Shown: positions 1 through 8,805, numbered from the stretch's first letter. The stretch: 64,000 nucleotides of DNA from Kitasatospora humi (GCF_020907985.1 NZ_JAJJPA010000024.1:40364-104363); one strand, 5' to 3'. Program-made: numbers and translations. Notes: generated by a model not told the origin, from the sequence alone.

Positions 1-894
1 ACCAGCCGGACCCGCTCCGCAGCCGCCGCCGCGGCCGCGCTCGCCGCCCTCACCCTGGCCGCCTGCTCCAGCAGCGGCTCCGGCAGCAGCGCCGGCGGCA
101 GTGCCCCATCGACTGGCGGCGCCTCGCCCGCCCTGTCCGGCACGGTCACGGTGTTCGCCGCCGCCTCACTGCAGGGCACCTTCACCGACCTCGGCAAGAA
201 GTTCGAGGCCGCCCACCCCGGGACCAAGGTGACGTTCAACTTCAACGGCAGCTCGACCCTGGCCCAGAGCATCGTCAACGGGGCCCCGGCGGACGTCTTC
301 GCGGCCGCCTCGCCGGCCACCATGAAGACCGTCAGCGACGCCAAGGACACCGCCTCCGAGCCCAAGGTGTTCGTCCGCAACACCCTGGAGATCGCCGTCC
401 CCAAGGGTAACCCCAAGCACCTCGCCTCACTGAAGGACCTGGCCGCTCCCGGAGTCAAGGTCGCCCTCTGCGCGCCGCAGGTGCCGTGCGGCGCGGCCGC
501 GCTGACCGCTCTCAAGGCGGGCGACGTCAGCCTGACCCCGGTCACCCAGGAACAGGACGTCAAGAGCGCGCTGACCAAGGTCGAGCTCGGCGAGGTGGAC
601 GCGTCGGTCGTATACCAGACCGACGTGAAGGCCGACGCGGGCAAGGTCGACGGTGTGGACTTCCCCGAGGCGGCCAAGGCCGTGAACGACTACCCGATCG
701 CCGACCTGGCCAAGGCGCCGAACCCGGCCGCCGCCAAGGCGTTCGTGGACTTCGTCGAGTCCGCGCAGGGGCAGCAGGTGCTGACCGCCGCCGGATTCCA
801 GCAGCCGGCGGCCACCGGCGGTTCCACCGCCCCGGCGGCCGGTGCCTCGGCCGGCGCGTCCACCGCACCGTCGACCAGCGCCACTGCTCCGTGA
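1..894 (+). CDS. modA: Molybdate ABC transporter substrate-binding lipoprotein ModA (5' end cut by window edge)
   Basis: Extracytoplasmic binding protein that captures molybdate (or tungstate) for the ModBC permease. The reading frame is open from the first base of the window, so the start codon lies outside. The visible product has 297 residues. It begins within a signal peptide that ends in a lipobox, L-A-A-C at visible residues 18-21, followed by a Ser/Gly-rich tether. The mature part starts with the ModA-like FAAASL stretch and continues through the FNFNGSSTLAQ anion-binding region typical of the family. About 25 C-terminal residues are Ala/Ser/Pro-rich and look like a disordered tail. 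The stop overlaps the start of modB (GTGA), so the genes are translationally coupled. Confidence 0.93.
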   Translation, partial: TSRTRSAAAAAAALAALTLAACSSSGSGSSAGGSAPSTGGASPALSGTVTVFAAASLQGTFTDLGKKFEAAHPGTKVTFNFNGSSTLAQSIVNGAPADVFAAASPATMKTVSDAKDTASEPKVFVRNTLEIAVPKGNPKHLASLKDLAAPGVKVALCAPQVPCGAAALTALKAGDVSLTPVTQEQDVKSALTKVELGEVDASVVYQTDVKADAGKVDGVDFPEAAKAVNDYPIADLAKAPNPAAAKAFVDFVESAQGQQVLTAAGFQQPAATGGSTAPAAGASAGASTAPSTSATAP

Positions 895-1697
895 GCCCGC
901 GAGCCTCCCGGAACCGGGTGCCGGTCGCGCTGCTGCTGCCGGCACTGCTCGGGCTGGCCTTCCTGGTGCTGCCGCTGGTCGGGCTGCTGATCCGCGCACC
1001 CTGGCGGGCGCTGCCCCAGCAGCTGGCCAGTGCCGAGGTCTGGGAGGCGCTCAGGCTCTCACTGAGCTGTGCCACCAGCGCCACCGCCGTCGCCCTGGTG
1101 CTCGGAGTGCCGCTGGCCTGGCTGCTGGCGCGCACCGAGTTTCCGGGTCGACGGCTGGTCCGGGCACTGGTGACGCTGCCCCTGGTGCTACCGCCCGTGG
1201 TCGGCGGCGTCGCGCTGCTGCTGGTCCTGGGCCGCAACGGCGTCGTCGGACGCTGGCTGGACAGCGCCTTCGGCCTGACCCTGCCGTTCACCACGCCGGG
1301 CGTGGTGGTGGCGGAGGCCTTCGTGGCGATGCCGTTCCTGGTGATCAGCGTCGAGGGGGCGCTGCGGGCGGCCGATCCCCGCTACGAGGAGGCCGCCGCC
1401 ACGCTGGGCGCCTCCCCGCTGACCGCGTTCCGCCGGGTGACCCTGCCGCTGATCGCTCCCGGGGTGGCCGCCGGTGCGGTGCTGGCCTGGGCGCGCGCCC
1501 TGGGCGAGTTCGGCGCGACCATCACCTTCGCCGGCAACTTCCCCGGCCGCACCCAGACCATGCCCCTGGCCGTCTACCTGGCGATGGAGAACGATCCGCA
1601 GGCGGCGATCGCGCTGAGTCTCGTGCTGCTCGCCGTCTCCGTCGCGGTACTGGCCGGGCTGCGCGGCCGCTGGCTGAGCCCAGGAGGCCAGGCATGA
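891..1697 (+). CDS. modB: Molybdate ABC transporter permease ModB
   Basis: Membrane-spanning channel subunit of the molybdate importer. The GTG start at 891 overlaps the modA stop and gives 268 residues, a usual ModB length. The N-terminus (VALLLPALLGLAFLVLPLVG) is the first transmembrane helix. Several more hydrophobic helices follow. The cytoplasmic EAA loop that docks on the ATPase is visible as EEAAATLGASPLTAFRRVTL around residues 165-185. Its stop overlaps the modC start, completing a tightly coupled three-gene operon. Confidence 0.93.
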   Translation: MSPRASRNRVPVALLLPALLGLAFLVLPLVGLLIRAPWRALPQQLASAEVWEALRLSLSCATSATAVALVLGVPLAWLLARTEFPGRRLVRALVTLPLVLPPVVGGVALLLVLGRNGVVGRWLDSAFGLTLPFTTPGVVVAEAFVAMPFLVISVEGALRAADPRYEEAAATLGASPLTAFRRVTLPLIAPGVAAGAVLAWARALGEFGATITFAGNFPGRTQTMPLAVYLAMENDPQAAIALSLVLLAVSVAVLAGLRGRWLSPGGQA

Positions 1698-2758
1698 CCG
1701 GTGAGATCGCCCTGGACGCCCGTCTGCGCGTCGAACGGCCCGGCTTCGCACTGGACTTGACGCTGCAGGCCGCCCCCGGCGAGGTCATCGCGCTGCTCGG
1801 ACCGAACGGCGCCGGCAAGTCGACCGCGCTGCGCGCACTGGCCGGCCTGCTCCCCCTGGACGGCGGCCGGCTGGCGCTGGACGGCACGGTGCTCGCCGAC
1901 CCGGCCGCCGAGCTCCACGTGCCCGCCGAACGACGGCCGGTGGGCGTGGTCTTCCAGGACTACCTGCTCTTTCCGCACCTCAGCGCCCTGGACAACGTCG
2001 CCTTCGGGCTGCGCTGCCAGGGCCGCCCGAAGGCCGCCGCGCGGGCCGAGGCCGCCGAGTGGCTGGACCGGCTGGGCCTCGCGGACCACGCCGGTGCCAA
2101 GCCCCGGCACCTCTCCGGCGGCCAGGCGCAGCGGGTCGCGCTCGGCCGGGCACTGGCGGTGCGCCCCGGACTGCTGCTGCTCGACGAACCACTGGCCGCA
2201 TTGGACGCACGCACCCGGCTGGAGGTCCGTGCACAACTGCGGCGCCACCTGGCCGCGTTCGAGGCGGTGGCGGTCCTGGTGACGCACGATCCGCTGGACG
2301 CCATGGTGCTGGCGGACCGGCTGGTGGTGATCGAGGACGGACGCGAGGTGCAGTCCGGCACTCCGGAACAGGTGGCCCGGCAGCCGCGCACCGACTACAT
2401 CGCACGGCTGGTCGGACTGAACCTCTACCAGGGCGTGGCCGCCGGGCACCGGCTGACGCTGCCGGGCGGCGTGGAGCTGGTCACGGCGGACGAGCTGTCC
2501 GGCCCCGCGTTCGCGGCCTTCCCGCCCGCCGCCGTGACCCTGCACCCCGGCCGCCCGCACAGCAGCGCCCGCAACTGCTGGGAGTTGACCGTCCACGGGC
2601 TGGACCTGCACGGCGACCGGGTGCGCGTCGAGCTGTCCGGCCCGCTGGAGCTGGCGGCCGACCTCACACCCGCTGCCGTGCACGAACTCGACCTGGCCCT
2701 GGGTCGTACCGTCTGGGCCACCGTCAAGGCCACCCAGACCCGCGCCTACCCGGCGTAG
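1694..2758 (+). CDS. modC: Molybdate ABC transporter ATP-binding protein ModC
   Basis: Cytoplasmic ATPase driving molybdate uptake, 354 residues. Walker A is GPNGAGKST (residues 36-44), the signature is LSGGQAQR, and Walker B is LLLLDEP followed by the D-loop and the VTHDPLDA switch histidine. Past about residue 235 the protein continues into a C-terminal region of the size of a molybdate/TOBE domain. The start is the ATG at 1694, preceded by AGGAGG and overlapping the modB stop as ATGA. It ends only 15 bp before the convergent patatin gene, with no obvious terminator between them. Confidence 0.93.
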   Translation: MTGEIALDARLRVERPGFALDLTLQAAPGEVIALLGPNGAGKSTALRALAGLLPLDGGRLALDGTVLADPAAELHVPAERRPVGVVFQDYLLFPHLSALDNVAFGLRCQGRPKAAARAEAAEWLDRLGLADHAGAKPRHLSGGQAQRVALGRALAVRPGLLLLDEPLAALDARTRLEVRAQLRRHLAAFEAVAVLVTHDPLDAMVLADRLVVIEDGREVQSGTPEQVARQPRTDYIARLVGLNLYQGVAAGHRLTLPGGVELVTADELSGPAFAAFPPAAVTLHPGRPHSSARNCWELTVHGLDLHGDRVRVELSGPLELAADLTPAAVHELDLALGRTVWATVKATQTRAYPA

Positions 2759-2773
2759 CCGACTGCCTGTCGA

Positions 2774-3607
2774 TCAGGTCCAGAAACTGCGCAGCCCGTC
2801 GGCCAGTTCACGCCCTTCGGCCCGGCCGGCCTCGGCGGCGGGAGTCCGGGTGGCGGGGTCCAGCGGATCCCCACCGAAGGCGGCGAGGGCGGCCTCACCG
2901 GGCGTGACCACCTCGACCCGGGCGCCGGCCCCGGTCAGCCGGGCGACCTCCTGCTCGTAGAAGGCGTCGAGCATCGGCGCCAGCACCAGCACCCGGTCGA
3001 ACCCGGCGGCCAGGCGCGCGTTGCTGATCGACGGCACCCCGCCGTCCAGGTGCGGCACGCCGTCGATCTCCACGGTCGGCCAGATCCCCGGGACGGCGCA
3101 GCTCGCGGCGACCGCCGTCACCAGCGGCACTCCGCTGGTCCGGTCGAGGAGCCGGTAGTCGCCGGTCACCGCGTCCACCGCCACCACGGTGAACGGCTGC
3201 TGCGGCCAGTCGTGCACCGGCAGCCGGCTCTCGATCACCGCCAGCCGCTCGGCCGGTGCGACCGTCCTGGCGGTGCGGGCCAACTCGCCGGCCCGGCGGC
3301 GGATTTCCGCCGGATCGGACACCTCGGTCAGGAGTGTCTCCCAGAACGCGAACAGCTCGGCGGTGGTCATGCCGACCGGGGCGAGCTCCCGGCTCTGCTG
3401 GTCCGGCCGGACCTGGCGGTGGAACAGCTCGGCGTAGGAGAGCCCGCTCAGCAGTTGGGCACCGACCGTCGAGCCTGCCGAGGTGCCGATCACCTGGTCG
3501 GCCTGGCGAACGTCCAGCCCCCGGTCGGCCAAGCCGGTGACGATCCCGTTCAGCCAAGCGATACCGGCGATCCCGCCACCACCCAGCACCAGCGCCCTTG
3601 TCGACAT
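2774..3607 (-). CDS. Patatin-like phospholipase
   Basis: Predicted cytoplasmic acyl hydrolase of 277 residues with the Ser-Asp dyad of the patatin fold. Visible motifs are the glycine-rich oxyanion loop GGGGIAG (9-15), the nucleophile elbow GTSAGS with Ser43, and the DGG catalytic-aspartate motif (HLDGGVPS) in the C-terminal half. There is no signal peptide. I chose the ATG at 3607 because the protein then opens directly into the patatin fold (MSTRALVLGGGG) and GGGAG lies upstream; an in-frame extension further up is proline/arginine-rich and looks non-coding. The substrate cannot be told from sequence. Confidence 0.88.
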   Translation of the reverse strand: MSTRALVLGGGGIAGIAWLNGIVTGLADRGLDVRQADQVIGTSAGSTVGAQLLSGLSYAELFHRQVRPDQQSRELAPVGMTTAELFAFWETLLTEVSDPAEIRRRAGELARTARTVAPAERLAVIESRLPVHDWPQQPFTVVAVDAVTGDYRLLDRTSGVPLVTAVAASCAVPGIWPTVEIDGVPHLDGGVPSISNARLAAGFDRVLVLAPMLDAFYEQEVARLTGAGARVEVVTPGEAALAAFGGDPLDPATRTPAAEAGRAEGRELADGLRSFWT

Positions 3608-3699
3608 GACGACCAGCTCCCCTCTCCTGCGCCGCTCCGGCCTTCCTTGATCAACCCCGGCTCCGGGGCGATCGATTCCCGGCCGGCTGGCGGAGGGCG

Positions 3700-3783
3700 G
3701 TGCAGGCGGGCGGCGGGTGCGCCGTCCCCGCAACGGCGGGCGTGCAGGTGGGCGGCGGGTGCGCCGTCCCCGGAACGGCGGGC
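3700..3783. repeat. 42-bp tandem duplication next to the DsbA-like gene
   Basis: Two adjacent 42-bp units, 3700-3741 and 3742-3783, differ at only two positions. They sit between the patatin gene and the end of the DsbA-like gene, both on the minus strand, directly after the latter's stop. Each unit contains GGCGGGCGGCGGG-type sequence. I see no coding use. Confidence 0.9.
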
Positions 3784-3785
3784 GA

Positions 3786-4490
3786 TCAGGACTTCAGCAG
3801 CGCGGCGGCCCGACCGAGGAACTCCTCGTAGACGGTGGGGTCGTCCTTGTCGATCACCGGTGCGCCGGTGCCGAAACCACCGTTGACCCAGTGCAGCGCG
3901 ATGCCGGGGTTGGCCAGGTTGCTGCCGTCGGCGAGGAAGAGGTGCGGGCTGCAGATGACCCGCCCGTTCTCGGCGCTGTGGAACTGCTCCATCACCAGGG
4001 ACCGCGCGAAGCCGGTGTCCAGGGCGGCCGCCAGCCGGTCCACGTCCACCGCACCCGTTTCCTCCGCGACTTCCAGGATCACGTGGCGCAGCGATATGCA
4101 CCGCCCCTGTGCCCAGAAGGCCAGCCGCAGCGCCCGGTCCAACTGCTCACTGGCGTGCCAGCTCTGCGACTTGGCCGCCTGCACCGCCTCCAGGGCGGGC
4201 AGCATGGTGACCGGGTAGGTCCAGTCCGGCCCCTGCCACAGCCGCCAGCCGGCGTCCGGCTCCACCCCGCTGAGCACGGCGTTCTCCGAGTCCACTCCGG
4301 GGCGGTAGTTGACCCGCTTGTTGAACAACTCCAGTGGGAAGCAGCGGAGGTCGAACCAGATCTTCCCCTCCAAGCCGAGCCGCCGCCTGGTCTCGTGCAG
4401 CCGGTACACCCCCACATGGGCGAACGCGCAGTTGAGGTCGGCGTAGACGGCGATGGTTTCGGGCGTGGCGGGCAACCGCGGGTCGGTCAT
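3786..4490 (-). CDS. DsbA-family (FrnE-like) thioredoxin-fold protein
   Basis: A 234-residue cytoplasmic protein of the DsbA/FrnE/2-hydroxychromene-2-carboxylate isomerase superfamily. The N-terminal strand and active-site region read AVYADLNCAFAHVG, a long all-helical insertion follows, and the cis-proline loop appears as ICSPHLFLADGS near residue 190. The active site keeps only the first cysteine (NCAF instead of CxxC), so disulfide exchange would be monothiol, or it may act as a glutathione/mycothiol-dependent isomerase. No signal peptide is seen. The ATG has GGAGGATCC immediately upstream. Confidence 0.75.
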   Translation of the reverse strand: MTDPRLPATPETIAVYADLNCAFAHVGVYRLHETRRRLGLEGKIWFDLRCFPLELFNKRVNYRPGVDSENAVLSGVEPDAGWRLWQGPDWTYPVTMLPALEAVQAAKSQSWHASEQLDRALRLAFWAQGRCISLRHVILEVAEETGAVDVDRLAAALDTGFARSLVMEQFHSAENGRVICSPHLFLADGSNLANPGIALHWVNGGFGTGAPVIDKDDPTVYEEFLGRAAALLKS

Positions 4491-4643
4491 GGATCCTCCG
4501 GAAGTCGCAATGGTGGGGCCGCTTGGGAGAAAGCGGACCGACCTCTGATTCTGGAGAACCCCGGACGGCCGATGCCAGTGAACGATCGGCTTGGCCCGCT
4601 GATCAGTTGTTCTACGTCGCGTCGTCGCTCACCGACGCCCCGG

Positions 4644-5915
4644 TCACTGGATGAAGGACTCCGGGGGCAGTGCGGGCCGGTCGAATGCGGTGACCGGACG
4701 GTGTTTCAGCCACTGGTCGAAGAAGTCGGCCAGGTACGTCCGCTCCACGCACAAGGTGCGCTCGACATCTGCCGTGCCCAGCTCGTTGGTGACGGTGGCG
4801 GCGGGCAGCACTCCCTGTCGGGCCAGCTGCGGCAGGTAGGCCTCCGCGTCGGTGAGCGAGGCATGCCTGGCGGTGGGCAGGTTGAGGTCCCGGCTCCAGC
4901 CCCGGGTGTGCTGCCAGAAGGCGTCCCAGGCGGCGACGGTGTGATGGGTGAACTGCTGGGTGCCGATCAGCAGCAGGGGTCGGTCCAGGCCGTCGGCCGC
5001 GACCGGGGCGAGGTTGGTGCCGCTCTCCAGCTGGTTGTTGCCCAGCGGGCCGTCCATGTTGACGCCGGCCAGCAGCCGCGGGTCGTCGTGCATGGTCTCG
5101 GCCGCCGTGTAGCCACCGGCGGAGTGCCCGAACATCCCGATGGTGGTCGTGTCCGCGGTCTGCGCCAGCGCGGGCGGCAGGGTGCCGGGGGTGGTCAGCT
5201 GGTCCATCACGAACCGGGTGTCGGCGACCCGGGTGTCCATCACCTTCTGCATCAGCGCCTGGATGGTGCCGTCCTGCTCCGCCTGCTGGATCAGCTGGGG
5301 CGTCAGCGCACTGGTGCGCACCGAGCCGTCGGGGAACTGCACACCCGGCGCCTCGTAGGTGTGGTCGATGGTCACCACCACGTAGCCGTGGCTTGCCAGG
5401 TCGTCCACCAGGGTGCTGTCCCAGTTGCGCGGGTCTCCGGCGCCCGGCGAGTAGAGCACCACCGGGAACCTGCCGTGCCCGGTGTCGGCCGGCGCGCCCT
5501 GGTGGGCGTGCGTCAGGGTGCCGGCCCAGTCCACCGCGCCCACCGGCAGGGCACCGTCCAGCGCACCGCTGTAGTAGCGGTCGAAGGCGGCGGCCTCGCC
5601 CGGCGTGAACTGCGGGGCGAGCGGATAGCGGTCGGCGCGCACCGCCGGATAGACCACGCTGATCATCAACTCCCGGTGCGCCGGACTGCTCACCCACGGA
5701 TCGGCCCGCGAGGTGTCGGTCAGGTGCAGCGAGACCGTACCGAGCTGGTAGCGGCCGGTCGGAGCCGGCTGGGTGAGCCGCGCGGGGCCGGACCGGGCGG
5801 CGGCCGCGGGGCCGGTGGTCCCGGGGGCCGGGGCGGCGAGGGCGGGCGTGGCGGCGACCGTGCCGACCAGCGCGGCGGACAGGGCGGCGGCGAGGAGGAC
5901 CTTGCGAATCGTCAT
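4644..5915 (-). CDS. Secreted alpha/beta hydrolase, PAF-acetylhydrolase-like
   Basis: Predicted exported serine esterase of 423 residues. The ATG at 5915 begins a Sec signal peptide (MTIRKVLLAAALSAALVGT, ending near ALAAPAP). The fold carries an oxyanion-region YSPGAGDPRNWD segment, the nucleophile elbow GHSAGG, and NMDGPLG after it, the layout of the platelet-activating-factor acetylhydrolase isoform II group and related lipases. Likely catalytic partners are an Asp in the MDGP region and a His in the later QFTHHTV segment. A longer GTG start at 5990 is possible but would bury the signal peptide. No strong ribosome site is seen. Confidence 0.75.
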   Translation of the reverse strand: MTIRKVLLAAALSAALVGTVAATPALAAPAPGTTGPAAAARSGPARLTQPAPTGRYQLGTVSLHLTDTSRADPWVSSPAHRELMISVVYPAVRADRYPLAPQFTPGEAAAFDRYYSGALDGALPVGAVDWAGTLTHAHQGAPADTGHGRFPVVLYSPGAGDPRNWDSTLVDDLASHGYVVVTIDHTYEAPGVQFPDGSVRTSALTPQLIQQAEQDGTIQALMQKVMDTRVADTRFVMDQLTTPGTLPPALAQTADTTTIGMFGHSAGGYTAAETMHDDPRLLAGVNMDGPLGNNQLESGTNLAPVAADGLDRPLLLIGTQQFTHHTVAAWDAFWQHTRGWSRDLNLPTARHASLTDAEAYLPQLARQGVLPAATVTNELGTADVERTLCVERTYLADFFDQWLKHRPVTAFDRPALPPESFIQ

Positions 5916-6062
5916 GCATCCAGTCTGCCGACGAACCGTCAGCGGAACGATGGTGCCAGCACCCGCGTTCCGGGGTTCGGTTTGCCCCACCCGGCAGGTT
6001 CGCTCAACACCACCTGCTCGACTTTCAGTGAACGCCGCGGCCGTCGTAGGAGCCGCCGGCCG

Positions 6063-7163
6063 TCATCGCAGCACCGCCTCGACCAGGTCCGCGCCGAGCC
6101 GGGCGCTGCCGGCGAGGTCGAGCGAGTAGAGCACGTAGCGGCCGCGCCGGCGGACGGTCAGCAGGCCCGCCTTGCGCAGCACCGCCAGGTGCCGGGAGAC
6201 CTCGGGCGCGGTGAGGTTCCAGCCCGCCGCCAGCTCCCCGGTGGTCTGCGGGCCGCGCGCGATGGACCGGGCCAGCCGCAGCCGCACGGGGTGCGCGAGC
6301 GCCTCCAGCCGTTGCTGGACCAGTGCCAGCGAGACCGGCTCGGCGAGCCCCGCCTCCGCCACCGGGTACTGCAGCACCGGCTGCCAGCCGCGGGCGTGCA
6401 CCACCACCAGGTGGGGCCGCCCGAACACGGTCGGGATGAAGGTGGCCCCGCCCGCCTCGGCGGCGCTCACCGAGTTGTCCTGGAGCTTGTCCACCACGAT
6501 CCGCCGCTGCCCCGACCCGTCCTCCTCCAGGGTGACCGCCGAGGAGACCGCCGCCAGTGCCTCACCCGGCCCGAGCCGGGCCGGCAGGTCGGCCTTGCGC
6601 CGGGCGTCGGCGGCCAGCCCCGGCACCAACTGCCGCCAGGCCTGCGCGAAGAAGGCCCGGTCGCAGTCCTCCAGGAGCCGCCGGACCAGCGCCCGCACGG
6701 TCGCCGGATCGGTGAGCAGCCGCTCGGTGAACGCCGCCTGCCGCGGTCCGCGCGCCGCCGCCAGCTCCCGGGCCCGGTCCCGGGCACCCTGGTCGGTCAG
6801 CGGCGAAGCGGCCGGGCGGTAGCTCAACCGCGCCGAGCCGCAGCTGGTCAACAGGGCCGCGGCCACGTAGCGTTCGTCGTCCAGCCGGTCGACGGCGTCC
6901 AGTTCCTCCGCGAGCGTCGCGGCCGGGCGGGCCGGGAGCAGGAAGTCGGCGCGCGAGTGCCGCCAGAGGAAGTCCGCCTCGATCAGCCGGTCGGCCAGCT
7001 CCGGCTTGAGCATGCCCGACGTCGCGGTCACCCAGCCGTGCAGGGTCGGGTGGTGCCCCGGCTCCGCCAGCAGGTGCAGCATCGCCACCAACTCCGCCAG
7101 CGGCGACGGGGAGAAGGCCAGGCGGTCCTCGGGCAGGCCGGTGATGTCGATGGTCAGGCTCAC
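6063..7163 (-). CDS. ArsR-type winged-helix regulator with DUF5937-like N-terminal region
   Basis: Transcription factor of 366 residues. The last ~90 residues form an ArsR-like winged helix: ALAHPVRLRLARSI, then the recognition helix in LTAPEVSRHLAVLRKAGLL and the wing RRRGRYVLYSLD. The long N-terminal part matches the DUF5937-type domain found fused to such helices in actinomycetes and probably senses a ligand. The GTG at 7163 is chosen because upstream codons lack domain character. It is divergent from an MFS pump at 7265 with an 8-bp inverted repeat between, so it likely represses that pump. Confidence 0.78.
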   Translation of the reverse strand: MSLTIDITGLPEDRLAFSPSPLAELVAMLHLLAEPGHHPTLHGWVTATSGMLKPELADRLIEADFLWRHSRADFLLPARPAATLAEELDAVDRLDDERYVAAALLTSCGSARLSYRPAASPLTDQGARDRARELAAARGPRQAAFTERLLTDPATVRALVRRLLEDCDRAFFAQAWRQLVPGLAADARRKADLPARLGPGEALAAVSSAVTLEEDGSGQRRIVVDKLQDNSVSAAEAGGATFIPTVFGRPHLVVVHARGWQPVLQYPVAEAGLAEPVSLALVQQRLEALAHPVRLRLARSIARGPQTTGELAAGWNLTAPEVSRHLAVLRKAGLLTVRRRGRYVLYSLDLAGSARLGADLVEAVLR

Positions 7164-7204
7164 GGACCGGGATTCTGCCAGCTCAGCGTCGGGCTCCCGG
7201 CCCG

Positions 7205-7225
7205 GATTGACGGGACTCGTCAATC
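7205..7225. promoter_or_regulatory. Inverted repeat between regulator and pump, candidate operator
   Basis: GATTGACG (7205-7212), spacer GGACT, CGTCAATC (7218-7225): perfect 8-bp arms over 21 bp in the short divergent region between the ArsR-type regulator and the MFS gene. The size and dyad fit an ArsR-type operator that could control both genes. Confidence 0.5.
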
Positions 7226-7264
7226 GACGTGCCCGCCGGGCGCGGTGGGGCGCAGCGTCGGGGC

Positions 7265-8563
7265 ATGACATTGACGCAGGAGAAGGCACGACCGGCCGGG
7301 ACCGTCAGCCGACCGGAGCGGCCGCGGAGCACGGTCCGGTTGCTGCGGGTCGCGGGCGGCCGCCGGTACGCGGCCGCACTGGTGGTGGACGCCATCGGAG
7401 CCGGGCTGCTCCGCCCGTTCCAACTGCTCTACGGGGTGAGCGTGCTGGGGCTGAGCGCCGGCCGGGCCGGGCTGGCCCTCTCGCTCGGCCTGCTGGCCGG
7501 CCTGGTGGTGCTGCCCCTGGTCGGGCGGTGGGTCGACCGCGGGGCGCGGAGCCTGCCGGTGGCGACCACCCTGCTGGTGCGCGCGGTCGGTGTGCTGGTC
7601 CTGCTGCTGACCGGTGGCCCGCTCGGCTTCACGCTGGCCGCGGTGCTGCTCGGAGTGGGTACGCAGTGCTGGCCGACGGTGCACGCGGCCACCGTCACCA
7701 CCCTGGTCGAGGGACGGCTGCGGGACGCGGCGCTGGCCGCCGGAAGGTCGCTGCGCAACGCCGGGCTGGGCGTCGGGGCACTGGTCGCCACGGTGGCGAC
7801 CAGCGGCGGCACGGGTGCCCTGCGCGGGCTGGCGATCGTGACGGCGGCGGCCTGCGTGGTGGCTGCGGCGCTGGTCTGGTCGCTGCGGGTGACGGCGCCG
7901 TCGGCGGTGCGCGCCGAGCGGGAGCGGCAGGAGCGGGAGCAGCGGGAGCGGCGGGAGCGGCGGGAGCGGCGGGAGCGGCAGCAGCGGGTGCGGGGCCCGG
8001 TCGGCGGGTTGAGCACCGTGCTGAGCCTGGCCAACGTGCCCTTCGCGTTCTGCTTCGACGTGCTGGAAGTGGCGCTGCCCGCGCTGTTGGTGACCCGGCT
8101 GCGGGTCTCGCCGGCCTGGTCGTCCGGGATCTTCGTGGGCAACACGGTACTGGTGATCACCACCCAGCTGGCGGTGGTGCTCTGGCTGGCCAAGCGCTCG
8201 CGCCGCTCGGTGCTGGCCCTGGGCGGGGGCCTGCTCGCCGTGTCCTACCTGGGGTTCTGGCTGGCCGGCGGGCTCGGCGGGGCGACGGGTGCGGGGGCGA
8301 TCTGCCTGGTGGCGGTGGTCTACACGTTCGGTGAGATCGTCTACACCGGTGCCGGCACCGCCCTGGTGGTGGCCGCCGCGCCGCCGGAGCGGCTGGGGCG
8401 GGCGCTGGCCCGCTGGGAGCTCTCCAACGGCCTGGGGCGGGCCGCCGCACCCGCCTCGCTCACCGCACTGCTCGCCGTCGGGCCCGGTGTGCTCTGGGGA
8501 GTGCTGGCGGCGGCCACCGCGGTCGGCGCGGCCGTCGTGCGGCGGGTGGGACCGGACGTCTGA
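7265..8563 (+). CDS. MFS transporter with Glu/Arg repeat loop
   Basis: Predicted inner-membrane efflux protein of 432 residues with about 12 hydrophobic helices in two halves and an MFS-type RWVDRGARSLP loop after helix 2. Between the halves (around residues 215-240) the cytoplasmic loop is a run of ER/RR repeats encoded by a 9-bp tandem repeat at 7914-7985. The ATG at 7265 gives MTLTQEKARP; its ribosome site is weak. The gene is divergent from an ArsR-type regulator that probably controls it. A ~60-bp near-copy of its 3' end occurs at 10662-10722. The substrate is unknown. Confidence 0.82.
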   Translation: MTLTQEKARPAGTVSRPERPRSTVRLLRVAGGRRYAAALVVDAIGAGLLRPFQLLYGVSVLGLSAGRAGLALSLGLLAGLVVLPLVGRWVDRGARSLPVATTLLVRAVGVLVLLLTGGPLGFTLAAVLLGVGTQCWPTVHAATVTTLVEGRLRDAALAAGRSLRNAGLGVGALVATVATSGGTGALRGLAIVTAAACVVAAALVWSLRVTAPSAVRAERERQEREQRERRERRERRERQQRVRGPVGGLSTVLSLANVPFAFCFDVLEVALPALLVTRLRVSPAWSSGIFVGNTVLVITTQLAVVLWLAKRSRRSVLALGGGLLAVSYLGFWLAGGLGGATGAGAICLVAVVYTFGEIVYTGAGTALVVAAAPPERLGRALARWELSNGLGRAAAPASLTALLAVGPGVLWGVLAAATAVGAAVVRRVGPDV

Positions 8564-8589
8564 CGGCCCGGGTGGAGGCCGAACCGGCT

Positions 8590-8735
8590 GCCACGTCCGA
8601 GTGAGCGGCCGAGGAGTACGCCGGCGTCCGTCGGCGCTCGGCGGACGGTGCACCCGCTGTCGCCACTGAGGAGTGGGGGCGCGGAGCCGCAGCTCGCGAC
8701 CGACCGCTGTGGTGCTGTGCGAGCGGTCGGACCAG
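8590..8735 (+). pseudogene. Gene relic, homologous to 20985-21125 in opposite orientation
   Basis: No intact frame. Read on the plus strand it gives an EEYAGVRRRSADGAP-like stretch with an in-frame stop just before. Read on the minus strand, 20985-21125 gives the similar ERYAGIRQHLEGSAP. The two stretches align over roughly 140 bp at about two-thirds identity by eye. The parent gene is not recognised. Confidence 0.45.
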
Positions 8736-8749
8736 CCCGCTCGCACAGC
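8714..8749. terminator. Stem-loop downstream of MFS gene
   Basis: GCTGTGCGAGCGG (8714-8726) pairs with CCGCTCGCACAGC (8737-8749), a perfect 13-bp stem with a 10-nt loop. It lies between two convergent genes, consistent with a terminator for the MFS transcript, though it may belong to the relic sequence here. Confidence 0.5.
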
Positions 8750-8773
8750 GGCCTGCCACGGGTGCCGCCCGTT

Positions 8774-8805
8774 GCCCGGGGCGGGGTTCGCGCTCCGCCC
8801 CGGGC
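8774..8805 (-). terminator. Stem-loop after the GvpU-like gene
   Basis: GCCCGGGGCGG (8774-8784) pairs with CCGCCCCGGGC (8795-8805). It lies 6 bp beyond the stop of the minus-strand gene at 8812-9204, in the position of its terminator. Confidence 0.55.

Noticed and set aside
3717..7268. Very long plus-strand open frame (over 1,100 codons)
   Set aside because: It is antisense to three well-supported minus-strand genes and is Gly/Gln/Val/Arg-rich without domains, a GC-bias shadow.
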